From Cystobacter ferrugineus (GTDB taxonomy: Bacteria > Myxococcota > Myxococcia > Myxococcales > Myxococcaceae): a DNA stretch of 64,000 nucleotides. Below, one piece after another: positions 54,954 through 64,000 of this stretch. Position 1 is the stretch's first letter. Each line of letters starts with the position of its first letter. The position numbers were made by a program, and so were the translations under genes. The notes under the pieces were generated by a model, which did no database searches, was not told where the DNA came from, and worked only from the letters and a program-made list of their open reading frames with translations. The stretch spans positions 249,390 through 313,389 of the forward strand of contig NZ_MPIN01000005.1 in the NCBI RefSeq assembly GCF_001887355.1, in the 5' to 3' direction.

Positions 54954-57554
54954 ATGAAAAACAGAAAATTTTATACCTTGGGTGTAATGCCTGAACGCTC
55001 CCTCGCCGTCGTGCTGGCGCTCGCCGCCAACACACTGACGTTGGGCGCGGCCTCGGCGCAGGCCGAGCCGCCCGAGCAGATCGTCAACGGCACCTTCGGC
55101 TCCGGCCACGCGCCGTGGTGGGGCACCAGCAACATCACGCTCGACTCCAGCAGCGGCGAGCTCTGCGCCGACATCCCCGGGGGGAGCGTGAACCCCTGGG
55201 ATGTGATCATCGGCCAGGACAACGTCTCGCTCATCGCGGGCGAGACGTACCGTTACAGCTTCGTGGCGACCGCGACGTCTGACTTCACGGGCAAGGCGCT
55301 GATCCAGCTCCCCGCCGACCCGTGGACGCAGTACCTGGCCGTCTATCCACAGATGACCGCGCAGGCCAACACCTACACCTATACCTTCACCTCGCCGGTG
55401 AGCCTGCCCAACGCGCAGGTGGCCTTCCAGATGGGCGGCAGTGCCACGCCGTGGCGCTTCTGTGTCGACAATGTGTCCCTCAAGGGGGGCGCCCCGCCGG
55501 ATGTCTACAAGCCGGACACCGGTCCCCGGGTCCGGGTGAACCAGGTGGGCTACCTCACCCACGGCCCGAAGAACGCGACCGTCGTCACCGAGGCCACGAC
55601 CGCGCTGCCGTGGCAGCTCGTCAACGGCTCCGGCACGGTGGTGGCGAGTGGTCTGAGCACGCCTCGCGGCGTGGACGTCAGCTCCGGACAGAACGTGCAC
55701 TCCATCGACTTCAGCGGGTACACCGAGGCCGGAGCCGGATACACCCTGGTCACCGACGGTGAGACCAGCCGCCCGTTCGACCTCGGGGGCAACCTCTACG
55801 CGCAACTGCGCGATGACGCCTTGAAGTTCTACTACCCGCAGCGCAGCGGCATCGAGATCCTCGACAGCCTGAGGCCGGGCTATGGCCGTCCCGCCGGTCA
55901 CGTGGGGGTCGCGCCGAACACCGGTGACACGGCCGTGCCGTGCCAGCCGGGAGTCTGTGATTACACGCTCAACGTGGCCAATGGCTGGTACGACGCGGGC
56001 GACCATGGAAAGTACGTGGTCAACGGCGGCATCTCGGTCTTCCAGCTCATGAGTGCTTTCGAGCGGGCCAAATACACCCCGGCCGCGCAGCCGTTCACGG
56101 ATGGTCAGCTCGCCATTCCGGAGAGCGGAAATGGCGTACCGGACATCCTCGACGAGGCGCGCTGGGAGATGGAGTTCCTGCTCAGCATGCAGGTGCCCGC
56201 GGGCAAGCCGCTGGCTGGCATGGTCCACCACAAGGTGCACGATGATTCATGGACCGGCCTGCCCCTGCTGCCCCACCTGGACCCCAAGCAGCGCGAGCTG
56301 CACCCGCCGTCGACGGCGGCGACGCTCAACCTCGCCGCGGCCGCGGCGCAAGCGGCGCGCCTGTTCGCCCCGTATGATCCGGCCTTCGCGCAGCGGAGTC
56401 TGACGGCGGCACGCACGGCGTGGGCCGGGGCGGTCGCCCACCCGGCGATCTACGCCAGCGTGTCCGACAACGTCGGCGGGGGCGCGTACGAGGACTTCGA
56501 TGTCCGGGACGAGTTCTACTGGGCCGCCGCGGAGCTCTTCCTGACCACCGGTGAGGCACCGTTCCGTGACTTCGTGCTGGGTTCGCCGCTGCACACCGCC
56601 GACATCTGGACCGAGCAGGGCATCAACTGGCGAGAGGTCGCCGCGCTGGCACGAATGGACCTGGCGTTGGTGCCGAGCAGCCTGCCGGACCGTGCCGCCG
56701 TGCGGCAGTCCGTCGTGGCGGGCGCCACGAAGTACCTGAACACGCTCAACGCGCATCCGTACGGGCTGCCCTACGCGCCCGCCGACAACATGTTCGCCTG
56801 GGGCTCCAGCAGCCAGGTGCTCAACAACATGGTCGTCATGGCGGCCGCGTACGACATCACCGGCGAGAAACGCTTCGCCAACGGCGTCGCGCAGGGCATG
56901 GACTACATCCTGGGCCGCAATGCCCTGAACATCTCCTACGTCACCGGCCACGGCGAGGTGAGCGCACAGAATCAGCACAGCCGCTGGTATGCGCACCAGC
57001 TCAACCCAGCGCTGCCCCGCCCACCCCGGGGCACCCTGTCGGGAGGACCGAACTCATACATCCAGGATCCCATCGCCCAGCAGAAGCTGACGGGCTGTGT
57101 GGCCCAGTTCTGCTACATCGACGACATCGAGTCCTATGCCACGAACGAGCTGACCATCAACTGGAACGCCCCATTGGCATGGATCGCCGCGTTCCTCGCC
57201 GGGCAGGGTGACGGAGCGGCTACCCCCGCCGCCTCGTGCCAGGTCAGCTACGTCAAACAGGACGAGTGGAGCGATGGCTTCAACGTCCAGGTCATCCTCC
57301 GCAATACCGGCGCCAGCGCCATCAACGACTGGACCCTGCGCTGGTCGTTCCTGGGTGGACAGACCGTCACCCAGGCGTGGAGCGTGAACGCCAGTCAGTC
57401 CGGAGCCACGGTCAGCGCGACCCACCTGCCCTGGAACGCCCGAATCCCACCTGGCGGCTCGGTGTCGTTCGGCTTCACCGGAGCCCTGGCCTCGGGGCCC
57501 AATCCCAACCCGGCGCTGTTCACCTTGAATGGCGCCGCCTGCCTCGTCCGGTGA
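54954..57554 (+). CDS. GH9 endoglucanase with CBM4/9 and CBM2 modules
   Basis: An 866-residue secreted cellulase. A signal peptide (1-37, or from Met12 if 54987 is the start) is followed by a CBM4/9-like jelly roll at ~40-180 ([14 protein letters not shown]), the CelD-type Ig domain at ~190-280 ([16 protein letters not shown]) and a GH9 catalytic domain at ~285-750. Catalytic-base aspartates are in [11 protein letters not shown] (Asp347, Asp350). The C-terminal GH9 signatures [16 protein letters not shown] and [16 protein letters not shown] (acid Glu732) are intact. A CBM2 cellulose-binding module ends the protein ([19 protein letters not shown]). The start codon area lacks a Shine-Dalgarno sequence. 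It suggests cellulose or beta-glucan degradation. Confidence 0.95.
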   Translation: MKNRKFYTLGVMPERSLAVVLALAANTLTLGAASAQAEPPEQIVNGTFGSGHAPWWGTSNITLDSSSGELCADIPGGSVNPWDVIIGQDNVSLIAGETYRYSFVATATSDFTGKALIQLPADPWTQYLAVYPQMTAQANTYTYTFTSPVSLPNAQVAFQMGGSATPWRFCVDNVSLKGGAPPDVYKPDTGPRVRVNQVGYLTHGPKNATVVTEATTALPWQLVNGSGTVVASGLSTPRGVDVSSGQNVHSIDFSGYTEAGAGYTLVTDGETSRPFDLGGNLYAQLRDDALKFYYPQRSGIEILDSLRPGYGRPAGHVGVAPNTGDTAVPCQPGVCDYTLNVANGWYDAGDHGKYVVNGGISVFQLMSAFERAKYTPAAQPFTDGQLAIPESGNGVPDILDEARWEMEFLLSMQVPAGKPLAGMVHHKVHDDSWTGLPLLPHLDPKQRELHPPSTAATLNLAAAAAQAARLFAPYDPAFAQRSLTAARTAWAGAVAHPAIYASVSDNVGGGAYEDFDVRDEFYWAAAELFLTTGEAPFRDFVLGSPLHTADIWTEQGINWREVAALARMDLALVPSSLPDRAAVRQSVVAGATKYLNTLNAHPYGLPYAPADNMFAWGSSSQVLNNMVVMAAAYDITGEKRFANGVAQGMDYILGRNALNISYVTGHGEVSAQNQHSRWYAHQLNPALPRPPRGTLSGGPNSYIQDPIAQQKLTGCVAQFCYIDDIESYATNELTINWNAPLAWIAAFLAGQGDGAATPAASCQVSYVKQDEWSDGFNVQVILRNTGASAINDWTLRWSFLGGQTVTQAWSVNASQSGATVSATHLPWNARIPPGGSVSFGFTGALASGPNPNPALFTLNGAACLVR

Positions 57555-57565
57555 GCCAGGTAGGA

Positions 57566-57614
57566 GGTGAGCATGCGCTCACCCGGGCCTCACCGCCTCG
57601 CCACCGAGGCGGTG
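57566..57614. terminator. Tandem hairpins between the cellulase and ankyrin genes
   Basis: Two hairpins in a row: a 7-bp stem with a 4-base loop (57566-57583) and a 10-bp stem with a 4-base loop (57591-57614). They start 12 bases after the cellulase stop and end 19 bases before the convergent ankyrin gene's stop (57633). They probably terminate both. Confidence 0.7.
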
Positions 57615-57632
57615 GCGATTCCGCGTCATTGT

Positions 57633-60600
57633 TCACTGAGGCCCGGGACCCTCGCACTCCCGGATGGTGGCGCCCCGACTCTCGAGGTACTTGGCAATCC
57701 TCCGTCCCTCGGGGCTTTTGCGGTCGCGTGCCTCCCGCAGGGGGCTCGAACAGTCGGGACCATCGGCGTTGACGTCCGCGCCGTGCTCCACGAGGAGTTC
57801 AACGATGGCCAGCTTCGATTCGGGAACCGCCGTGTGGAGGAGCAGGGGATTGAGCGGCAGGTCACCATCCGCACCCAGGCGAACGAGGAGCAGGCGCAGC
57901 AATTCGAGGTCGTTCTCCCTCGTTGCGTGGCTCAGGAGCGTGCTTCGGGCATCCCCATCGAGGCGCTCGGGGCGGCTCAGCACGAAATGCCGAAGGATCC
58001 CCATCAGGTGTGACTCTTCCAGGCGATAGGCAAGCGCGCTGGAGGGAACACCACCGTGGATGGCAAGCTGTCTGGCGAGAGACCAGTCCTCTGCCTTCAC
58101 CAGCATGTCGAGTGCCCGGGCCTTCGGGTCGGAGGCGTTGAGCTGGATGAGGAGTTCCGCTCCCCACCGCCAGCCATACTGGAGCGCGTAGGAGAGGGCT
58201 GTGTCGTCGTTGTTTCCCTCTTCGTGGGGGTTGCCCCCCTGGGCGATGAGCCGTGCGGCGGCATCGGAGGCTCCGAGCCGCATCGCCATCAGCAGCAGCT
58301 CGTCAGGGTCCTTCGCGTCGTCGAGAGCGCCGTCCAGGGCGATGCGATCAAGCAACTCCCTCGCCACGTCGTGAAGGTCAGCGTGAAGAGCGTGCCACAC
58401 GTACGTCAGCTTGTCCTCCCTGGCGGGTATGGCCCGGACCCCCAGGCGCAGGAGCACCCACGGGGCCCTGTGGGCCGAACGCCTCAGGGCATTTTCGAGC
58501 ACGTTCAATCCGTCCCCATCAAGCGCGTTGAGCTCCACGCCTCGTCCGACGAGGAGTTCCAGCGCACGGGTATCGCGACATTCGGCGAGTCTGGCGATGA
58601 CCTCACGTGACCTGCTCTTGATGTCCTCTGGCGACAGACGCTCGAGGAGGACCTCGAAGATGGGGAGGCGCTCGCACAAGACCGCGGCGGAGTGCGCCAT
58701 CACCTGGAGGATGTCCTTCTGTGTCCACGCGGGCTCTTGCAGCAGGACGCGCAATTGCTCGAACTGCTCGGGCTGCGTCCTGGGCCGGGTCCAGATGCCA
58801 TCCATGATCTGCTGTGGCCGGGTGTGGTCGAGAAACCAGGAGATCCAGGCGGGAGAGGGCTGGGCGCCACGCCGGATCAACAGCCGCGCGATGTCGAACC
58901 GGGCCTTGCGCACCGCGACGCTGAAGGGGTCCCAATAGGAGTCGCCACTCGAGTCACTTCCCGCATCGGCACCGGTCGCGGCCGACCTGGTCTTGAAGTC
59001 CGGCCAGGCGCCGTGATCGAGCAGGTAGCTGGCCATCGCCTCGGTACTCACTTCGGCCAGCAGCAACCCGCCATTGGGGGCGGAGCCCTTCGGATCGGCG
59101 CCTGCCTCGATGTAGCCGCGGACGAGTTCCAACTGCCCCCCCCGAATCGCCGGCACCAGATAGCTCGGATCGGTCTGGATGGAGGCCCATCGCTGGGGGT
59201 GCTTCGCCGCGAGCACACCGAGGGCCTTCTCGAGCCCGCCGGCGAGCATCAGCACCACCGCCGTCTCTCCCTCCTCCGGCTTCCACATGGGGTCCGCGCC
59301 GCGCTCGAGCAACAGCGCCGCCACCTCGGAGTGCCCAGCCGTGGCGGCGACCTGAAGCGCCCGTTCCATCACCTGAGCTGGAACCAGCGGAGCCCCCCCC
59401 TCGAGAAGCAGTTCGACACTCGCCCGCGCGCCATTCCTGGCGGCGGTGAGGAGCAATTCCCCACGCATCTCGTCCCTCGGGACGCCAGACAGGGAGAGGA
59501 GGTGGCGCAGAAGCTTGGCCTGGTTGTGGCGCGCGGCGAGCCCAAGCAATTGGACAGGACCCTTTGGAGGGGGCTCCTTCCAGCGCTCCACGAGTTTCAG
59601 CGCCAGTTCCTCCTCGCCCGCGTTGATGGCCGCGCGGGTGGCCTTCTCCCAGCACCGGGATTTTCCCTCGACCGGCGCGCTGCGCTCTAGCAGGAGTTCG
59701 GTGACCTCCACCTGCTCCTCACACAACGCGAGCGAGAGCGCGGTATTGCCGTGCTGATTCTGGAAGCCGAGGTTCGCTCCGGCATCGAGGAGCGCGCGCA
59801 CCGCGGGGACATTCCCCCGGAGTGTGGCGGCCATCACTGGGGTGAGCTCTTGTTTCTCGTCACCCAGGGTGCCGGTCGCGGAGAGGTTGAGGTCCGCCCC
59901 GGCCTGAACGAGCCGGCGGATCGCGGCCGCATCCCCGACGGAGGCGGCGTCATGGAGCGCCGTCGCACCGCGCGCGTCGCGGACGTTGACGTCCGGGTGG
60001 AGTTCCAGCAGCGCCCCGAGGACGGAGCCGTTGGAAGACAGGGCGGCGTAGTGCAGCAACGAGCGGCCCTGGGCATCCGCCGCGATCGCCTTCAGCTCGG
60101 CCTCGGTCGCGGACGAGAGAGGCTCTCCTCGCAGCACGCTCCAATGAAGGGGAGTCGGCGGGCCACTGCTCGCCAGGGCCGCGGGGGTGGCCCCCTCGCG
60201 CAGGAGGGCCGGAAACTCGGCGAGCCGTCCTTCCGCCCAGGCCTCGCGCAACCGGGCATTGAGAGAGGCACGGGAGAGCACCTCACGCATCTGCTCACCG
60301 AAAACCACACGAGGCATCACCGAGCCGGTGACCGCTCCCTGGGCAACGAGTCGCTGGGCCACGGCGACATGGCCCTCCTGGACGGCGATATCGAAGGCGG
60401 AGAGTTCCGAACCGTTGATGCTCGCCCGGGCATGCACGTCGAAGCTTCTCGAGATGAGCCAGGCCGTGCTCTCTTCCGCGCCCGCGAGCGCGGCCCAGTG
60501 CAGCGGCGAGAGGCGCTGCTCCTCGTGCAGCCGCTCGAGCAGTTGCGCGTCCTTCTCCGCGAGGGCCTCGAGCTTCGCGGGCGAGTTCTCGATGGCCGCG

Positions 60601-61406
60601 AGGTGGAAGGGGGTGAGTTGGAGCAGCTTCTCGGTCCGCGCGTCGGTCGCGCCCTGGCGCACGAGCGCTGCGACACGCGAGAGGTATCCCGTGTCCACCG
60701 CCCAGCGCAACAAGAAGCGCCGGTGGGCCTGCTCCAACTGGGGACGGAGCTTCTCGGGAGCCTCGGCGATGAGCTTGCGCCGGGAGAGCACCGCGCCCTT
60801 TTCCAGCAGAAGGGACACCACCTCGTTGTGGCTGCCCTCGAGTGCGAGATTGAGCGCGGAGCGAAGCCCAGCGTCCTCCGCGTTCACCGAGGCCCCCCGT
60901 TCGAGCAGGTGCGCCACCATGTCCGCGCGCCCTCTCTCGGCCGCGAGCATGAGTGGAGTGCGATCCGCTCGGTTGCGCGGATCGACAACACCATCCGCGT
61001 CGAGCAGCACATCCACTGTTCTGGGCTCGGCGGCGAGGGCGGCGTAGTGGAGGAGCCCCATTCCCAGCGAATCCGAGGGCGGGATTCGTGCCGGGTCCTT
61101 CAACAGAGCGGCGAGCTGCTTGCGATCATTGCGGAGGACCGCGACATGGGCCTCGGTGAGCCCGAGCTCTTTTACCCGCGCCTCATCCGCCTGGGCCACG
61201 AGCGCCTTCAGTGCCTCGGCATCTCCGCTCGCGAGCGCGGCTCGTACGAGAGAATGACCACTCGGCTCACCCGGCTTCGTGTCCGCCACGGATGTCGTGG
61301 AGCCCGCCTGCACCTTGGCGGGCTTGTCCGAATCGTCGACAGCGCGGGGGCTCTCGCCCTTGCACGAGAGCAGCACCACCACGGCCATGATAGGCCATGC
61401 ACGCAT
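57633..61406 (-). CDS. Large ankyrin-repeat lipoprotein
   Basis: About 1257 residues from the ATG at 61406, which places a lipoprotein signal at the very N-terminus (MRAWPIMAVVVLLSC); an ATG at 61457 would add 17 residues. Nearly the whole mature protein is ankyrin repeats: TPLMLAAERGRADMVAHLLE, ATALHDAASVGDAAAIRRLV, NTALSLALCEEQVEVTELLL and many more. A less regular central part includes long insertions (DAGSDSSGDSYWDPF). Ankyrin arrays bind proteins. A lipoprotein of this size is unusual and probably sits in the periplasm or on the outer membrane. No partner gene is obvious; the neighbour on the other side is another solenoid protein, transcribed divergently. Confidence 0.85.
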   Translation of the reverse strand: MRAWPIMAVVVLLSCKGESPRAVDDSDKPAKVQAGSTTSVADTKPGEPSGHSLVRAALASGDAEALKALVAQADEARVKELGLTEAHVAVLRNDRKQLAALLKDPARIPPSDSLGMGLLHYAALAAEPRTVDVLLDADGVVDPRNRADRTPLMLAAERGRADMVAHLLERGASVNAEDAGLRSALNLALEGSHNEVVSLLLEKGAVLSRRKLIAEAPEKLRPQLEQAHRRFLLRWAVDTGYLSRVAALVRQGATDARTEKLLQLTPFHLAAIENSPAKLEALAEKDAQLLERLHEEQRLSPLHWAALAGAEESTAWLISRSFDVHARASINGSELSAFDIAVQEGHVAVAQRLVAQGAVTGSVMPRVVFGEQMREVLSRASLNARLREAWAEGRLAEFPALLREGATPAALASSGPPTPLHWSVLRGEPLSSATEAELKAIAADAQGRSLLHYAALSSNGSVLGALLELHPDVNVRDARGATALHDAASVGDAAAIRRLVQAGADLNLSATGTLGDEKQELTPVMAATLRGNVPAVRALLDAGANLGFQNQHGNTALSLALCEEQVEVTELLLERSAPVEGKSRCWEKATRAAINAGEEELALKLVERWKEPPPKGPVQLLGLAARHNQAKLLRHLLSLSGVPRDEMRGELLLTAARNGARASVELLLEGGAPLVPAQVMERALQVAATAGHSEVAALLLERGADPMWKPEEGETAVVLMLAGGLEKALGVLAAKHPQRWASIQTDPSYLVPAIRGGQLELVRGYIEAGADPKGSAPNGGLLLAEVSTEAMASYLLDHGAWPDFKTRSAATGADAGSDSSGDSYWDPFSVAVRKARFDIARLLIRRGAQPSPAWISWFLDHTRPQQIMDGIWTRPRTQPEQFEQLRVLLQEPAWTQKDILQVMAHSAAVLCERLPIFEVLLERLSPEDIKSRSREVIARLAECRDTRALELLVGRGVELNALDGDGLNVLENALRRSAHRAPWVLLRLGVRAIPAREDKLTYVWHALHADLHDVARELLDRIALDGALDDAKDPDELLLMAMRLGASDAAARLIAQGGNPHEEGNNDDTALSYALQYGWRWGAELLIQLNASDPKARALDMLVKAEDWSLARQLAIHGGVPSSALAYRLEESHLMGILRHFVLSRPERLDGDARSTLLSHATRENDLELLRLLLVRLGADGDLPLNPLLLHTAVPESKLAIVELLVEHGADVNADGPDCSSPLREARDRKSPEGRRIAKYLESRGATIRECEGPGPQ

Positions 61407-61639
61407 GTCGGCCCACCGATGAGCCACGGAGCGAAACGGGTTTGATGGAAGCGACATAATGACTTCGTACCCCAGGTTCTCCCCTTGATGCAGGGGGGGC
61501 CCCTCCGACGCGCGCCCTTGCCCACCCGTCCCGGAGAGTCCCATGTTTTGAGCGAGCAATCGCTCCGGACGCCGCCCTCCCCTGGCCCATCGGGCCTCGG
61601 CGCTATAGGAAGGCTGGGTCATCCTTCGATGGCACGAAG

Positions 61640-61741
61640 ATGGTTCAGGGCTTCATTGCTCCGGGCGTGACCGTGGATGACGCGTTCCTCGCCCGGTTCA
61701 TGGCAGCGTACGACGTGCTCACCCAGTACAGCCCGGCCTAG
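61640..61741 (+). pseudogene. 33-codon fragment upstream of the HEAT-like gene
   Basis: A short frame (MVQGFIAPGVTVDDAFLARF, then MAAYDVLTQYSPA) with normal codon bias, ending at TAG 61741, immediately before the Shine-Dalgarno of the next gene. The frame stays open upstream (..GSSFDGTK) into the start region of the ankyrin gene. It looks like the last part of a truncated gene rather than a random frame. No family was recognised. Confidence 0.35.
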
Positions 61742-61756
61742 AAGGAGGGAGGAGTT

Positions 61757-64000
61757 TTGCAGGTTCCATCACGCGAAGCGTTGCTGTCGGAGTTGGATTC
61801 CCTGGGGTACGGAGCCCGCATCGCGCGAGTGGCCACCCTGGGACGCGACACCCAGGGGACCCCCGAGCTGACCCGGCTCATGGCCGAGTTCCTCTCCGGT
61901 GACGCCTACGAAGCATGCCTCGCGCTCGAGCTGGCCCGTGGCGCTCGCGACGAAGCCACCCTGCTGCGAGGCCTCACCCATCCCTCCTGCCTCGTGCGCG
62001 GCCGGGCCGCCGCCTTCGCCGGGGACTTCATCCAGGACGACGCGGCCCTCGAGCGGGCCCTTCCGGACCTGGCGCCCTTCGTCCGGCGCCGCATCCTCAA
62101 GGGCGTGGCACTCGCCCGGAGAGGGGCACTCGCGGCCCGCCTGCTCCCCTCCGTCCACTCCCGCCACGGTGCCGCCGAGGCCGCCCTCCTCCTGCCCGCC
62201 CTGGACGCGGAGGTGGTGCGCCAACTCCTGCCGCGGCTCGGACACGAGGTGCATGGCTGGCGCACCCTCGTCCACCGCCATCCGGACGTGGTGCTGGGCT
62301 TCATCCAATCGGACCTCGCCCACACACCGGAGCGCGAGCGCGAGCAACGCGCCACCACCTACCTGGCCGCACTGGAAGAGCTGTCGCTGGAGCATGGCGA
62401 GGCGGTGCTCGCCCTGGTCTGGGAGCTCCTCCCCCCGGGCGCCCTGTCGAGAAGCGTCGAGTCCACCCTGCTGCCGCGGCTCATGCGAAACCACCCCGAG
62501 CAGGTCGCCGCGTTCCTCGCACGCCCGGCGTACCGCCAGCGGCTGAACGAACGAGGCATCCCCAGGAGCGTGCTGCGCCGGGCCCGGGCCTTCTCTCATG
62601 CACAGCGTGTCGCCCTCTGGAGAGCCCTCGCGGACGCCATCTATCACCTCGGGGTATTCTTCGAGGCGCTGCCTCCCTCCGGGCGCGCGGCCGTCTATAT
62701 CGAGGGCGGGGCACCTCGCATCCAGTACCCCTTGTTGGTCAAGGCCCTGCCCCATCCCTTCCGTGATGCCGAGGCCACGCGCCTGCTCCGCCTCGAGGTG
62801 GAGCAGGAGCTCAGCACCCTCGCCCTGCGCGACATCGAGCACGCGCGCGAGCCCCTCCAGAAGGCGGCCCTCGCCAGCAACGCCACGGCTCGTGCCCGCG
62901 CACTCGAGCTGCTCGTGGACTGCACCGGGGGATCCCGCCGTGGAATGGGGGAGACGCTCGCATTCCTCGCGCGCATCAAGAACGAGCAGGATCCGGTACG
63001 CGCCGACGTCATGGGCGCACTGTCACGGGTCCCGCCGTCCGTCTTCACCTCCGAGCATGTCCCCGCCCTGGAGACGCTGGTGACAGCCGTCCTCGATGCG
63101 CGGGACACCTCACGCGGCACGGAGTCCATGCTGCGGAAGTTGATCTTCAACCTCCTCCGCGCTCACGCCACCTCTCCCGGTAGCCCCCTCTTCCGCTTCG
63201 CCCTGGACACGCTGCGCAAACTGGCGGGCCGGTCCGAGGCCCTCGAGTTTCCCTCGCTGGAGAACCTGCCGCACGGCACCGAGCACCTCATCCTCGAGGC
63301 CCTGCTCCCCAGGATACAGGCCGCGGAGCCGCGGGAGCGCAACCCCCTCGTCATCGCCCTGGCCCAGGCGCTCGGAAGGCGCGCGTGGAAGCTGGACACG
63401 CTCCAGACCCTGCTCGAGCGCATCACCGAGGAAGACACCGACACGTTCGCGCTCCACGCCATTCAGCCCTGGCTCGCTCCGCCGCGCACGCGCGATGCCC
63501 GGGTTCGCAAGCTGCTCGACCTCGACGAGAGCGTCATCAATCTCGACCCCGTCTTCCATCACCTGCACCGGCGCCGTCAGGAGTGGCTGGACCCCTTCCT
63601 CCAGGGACGCAAGCTCCCGGGCCGCTTCCTCTTCGGTTGGACGCCCTGGATGCCTCGGGTCACCCATGGATTCCAGCGGTGGCTGCCGCGCCAGCAGGCC
63701 AGCTTCCGCGAGCAACTCCTGCGCTCCGCGCGCGACATGGAACGTAGCACGACCCAACGGCTGGACGACCTGTGGACCCTCCCCCGCCTCCAGGTCACCC
63801 GGGTGGAGGATCTCACGTCCTTCTTCCACTCGGAGGAGGTGCCCGTGGTGGAGGGAGCGCTCGGCGCGCTCGCGTGGATGGACCAGCCGGAGCAGGCGTT
63901 GCCCGTGCTGCTGGAATCCCTCGACGGAGACAGGGCCCGGGTGGCCATGTACGCGCTGCCCCGGGTGGCGCACCGCATGCCCCCCGGAAGGCTCTCCGCC
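61757..64000 (+). CDS. HEAT-like repeat protein, 3' end outside the window
   Basis: 748 codons are visible from a TTG at 61757; the frame is open to the right edge. The TTG is chosen because GGAGGGAGGAG lies just upstream (61744-61754) and no earlier in-frame start is present. The product begins LQVPSREALLSELDSLGYGA (with TTG read as Met). It is an all-helical solenoid of short helix pairs: LTRLMAEFLSGDAYEACLAL, VARVRALELLVDC-like segments, LRKLIFNLLRAH, and near the edge RARVAMYALPRVAHRMPPG, a HEAT-type pair. There is no signal peptide. Proteins of this type are long hypothetical solenoids in myxobacteria. The function is unknown. Confidence 0.75.
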   Translation, partial: MQVPSREALLSELDSLGYGARIARVATLGRDTQGTPELTRLMAEFLSGDAYEACLALELARGARDEATLLRGLTHPSCLVRGRAAAFAGDFIQDDAALERALPDLAPFVRRRILKGVALARRGALAARLLPSVHSRHGAAEAALLLPALDAEVVRQLLPRLGHEVHGWRTLVHRHPDVVLGFIQSDLAHTPEREREQRATTYLAALEELSLEHGEAVLALVWELLPPGALSRSVESTLLPRLMRNHPEQVAAFLARPAYRQRLNERGIPRSVLRRARAFSHAQRVALWRALADAIYHLGVFFEALPPSGRAAVYIEGGAPRIQYPLLVKALPHPFRDAEATRLLRLEVEQELSTLALRDIEHAREPLQKAALASNATARARALELLVDCTGGSRRGMGETLAFLARIKNEQDPVRADVMGALSRVPPSVFTSEHVPALETLVTAVLDARDTSRGTESMLRKLIFNLLRAHATSPGSPLFRFALDTLRKLAGRSEALEFPSLENLPHGTEHLILEALLPRIQAAEPRERNPLVIALAQALGRRAWKLDTLQTLLERITEEDTDTFALHAIQPWLAPPRTRDARVRKLLDLDESVINLDPVFHHLHRRRQEWLDPFLQGRKLPGRFLFGWTPWMPRVTHGFQRWLPRQQASFREQLLRSARDMERSTTQRLDDLWTLPRLQVTRVEDLTSFFHSEEVPVVEGALGALAWMDQPEQALPVLLESLDGDRARVAMYALPRVAHRMPPGRLSA

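Noticed and set aside
61769-62842. A 357-codon minus-strand frame near the right edge
   Set aside because: Antisense to the HEAT-like gene, whose plus-strand frame is longer, has a ribosome site and reads as a clean helical repeat protein.

Overview
The window is high-GC DNA with long stretches of codon-biased genes. The gene content points to a fruiting myxobacterium (Myxococcota, probably the Cystobacterineae: Archangium/Cystobacter/Stigmatella type). The signs are a TonB receptor of the carboxypeptidase-regulatory-domain class paired with a lipoprotein, many secreted or lipoprotein hydrolases, a multi-PAS histidine kinase, menaquinone synthesis (menB), very large Ig-, ankyrin- and HEAT-like repeat proteins, and numerous orphan lipoproteins. 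The genus is inferred, not shown. No tRNA, rRNA, CRISPR array, insertion sequence or phage gene was recognised.

Layout. 1-7.1 kb: end of a TPR protein, a block of three back-to-back hairpins, then a lipoprotein/TonB-receptor operon closed by a strong hairpin. 7.1-11.5 kb: a tight plus-strand run of radical SAM protein, nucleotidyltransferase-like protein, MenB and a GT-C-type membrane protein. 11.5-22.5 kb: mostly housekeeping genes (asnS, an amino-acid permease, a double cNMP-binding protein, a CinA-like protein, tmk, a methyltransferase, a secreted trypsin-like protease, thrC with a zinc-ribbon partner, pcm). 22.6-26.8 kb: a small hypothetical protein, a lipoprotein glycosidase of the six-hairpin class, and a small cysteine-containing secreted protein with its own promoter and terminator. 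26.9-30.8 kb: a four-gene operon with an Lgt-like protein, a radical SAM enzyme resembling tetraether/membrane-spanning-lipid synthases, a small membrane protein and an AlaX editing protein. 30.9-33.6 kb: a PAS/GAF histidine kinase followed by the remains of a receiver domain.

33.6-40.6 kb: a secreted M4 metalloprotease ending in a dockerin-type calcium-loop module, followed 3 bp later by an Ig-repeat lipoprotein ending in a cohesin-like module, then a CARDB lipoprotein. This looks like a two-gene surface-docking system. 40.6-43.5 kb: a WbuC-type cupin, two secreted/lipoproteins (one PL14-like lyase) and a GST. 43.7-48.1 kb: a lipoyl domain lacking its lysine, followed by a stand-alone CULT (cereblon thalidomide-binding) domain gene; an SLC13-type permease; a HAD-ATPase fusion with eroded active sites; and a pseudogene-rich gap holding a decayed second lipoyl-domain copy. 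48.1-64 kb: a 2105-residue multi-domain lipoprotein, a GH9 cellulase with CBM4/9 and CBM2 modules, a 1250-residue ankyrin lipoprotein, and the start of a HEAT-like repeat protein that begins at TTG and runs off the right edge.

Overall the right half is accessory, surface-oriented gene content typical of a predatory, polymer-degrading soil bacterium. The items most worth follow-up are the protease/cohesin pair, the CULT-domain operon, the Tes-like radical SAM operon, the Walker-A-variant thymidylate kinase and the three-hairpin leader. All functions are read from sequence motifs only; no database search was possible.
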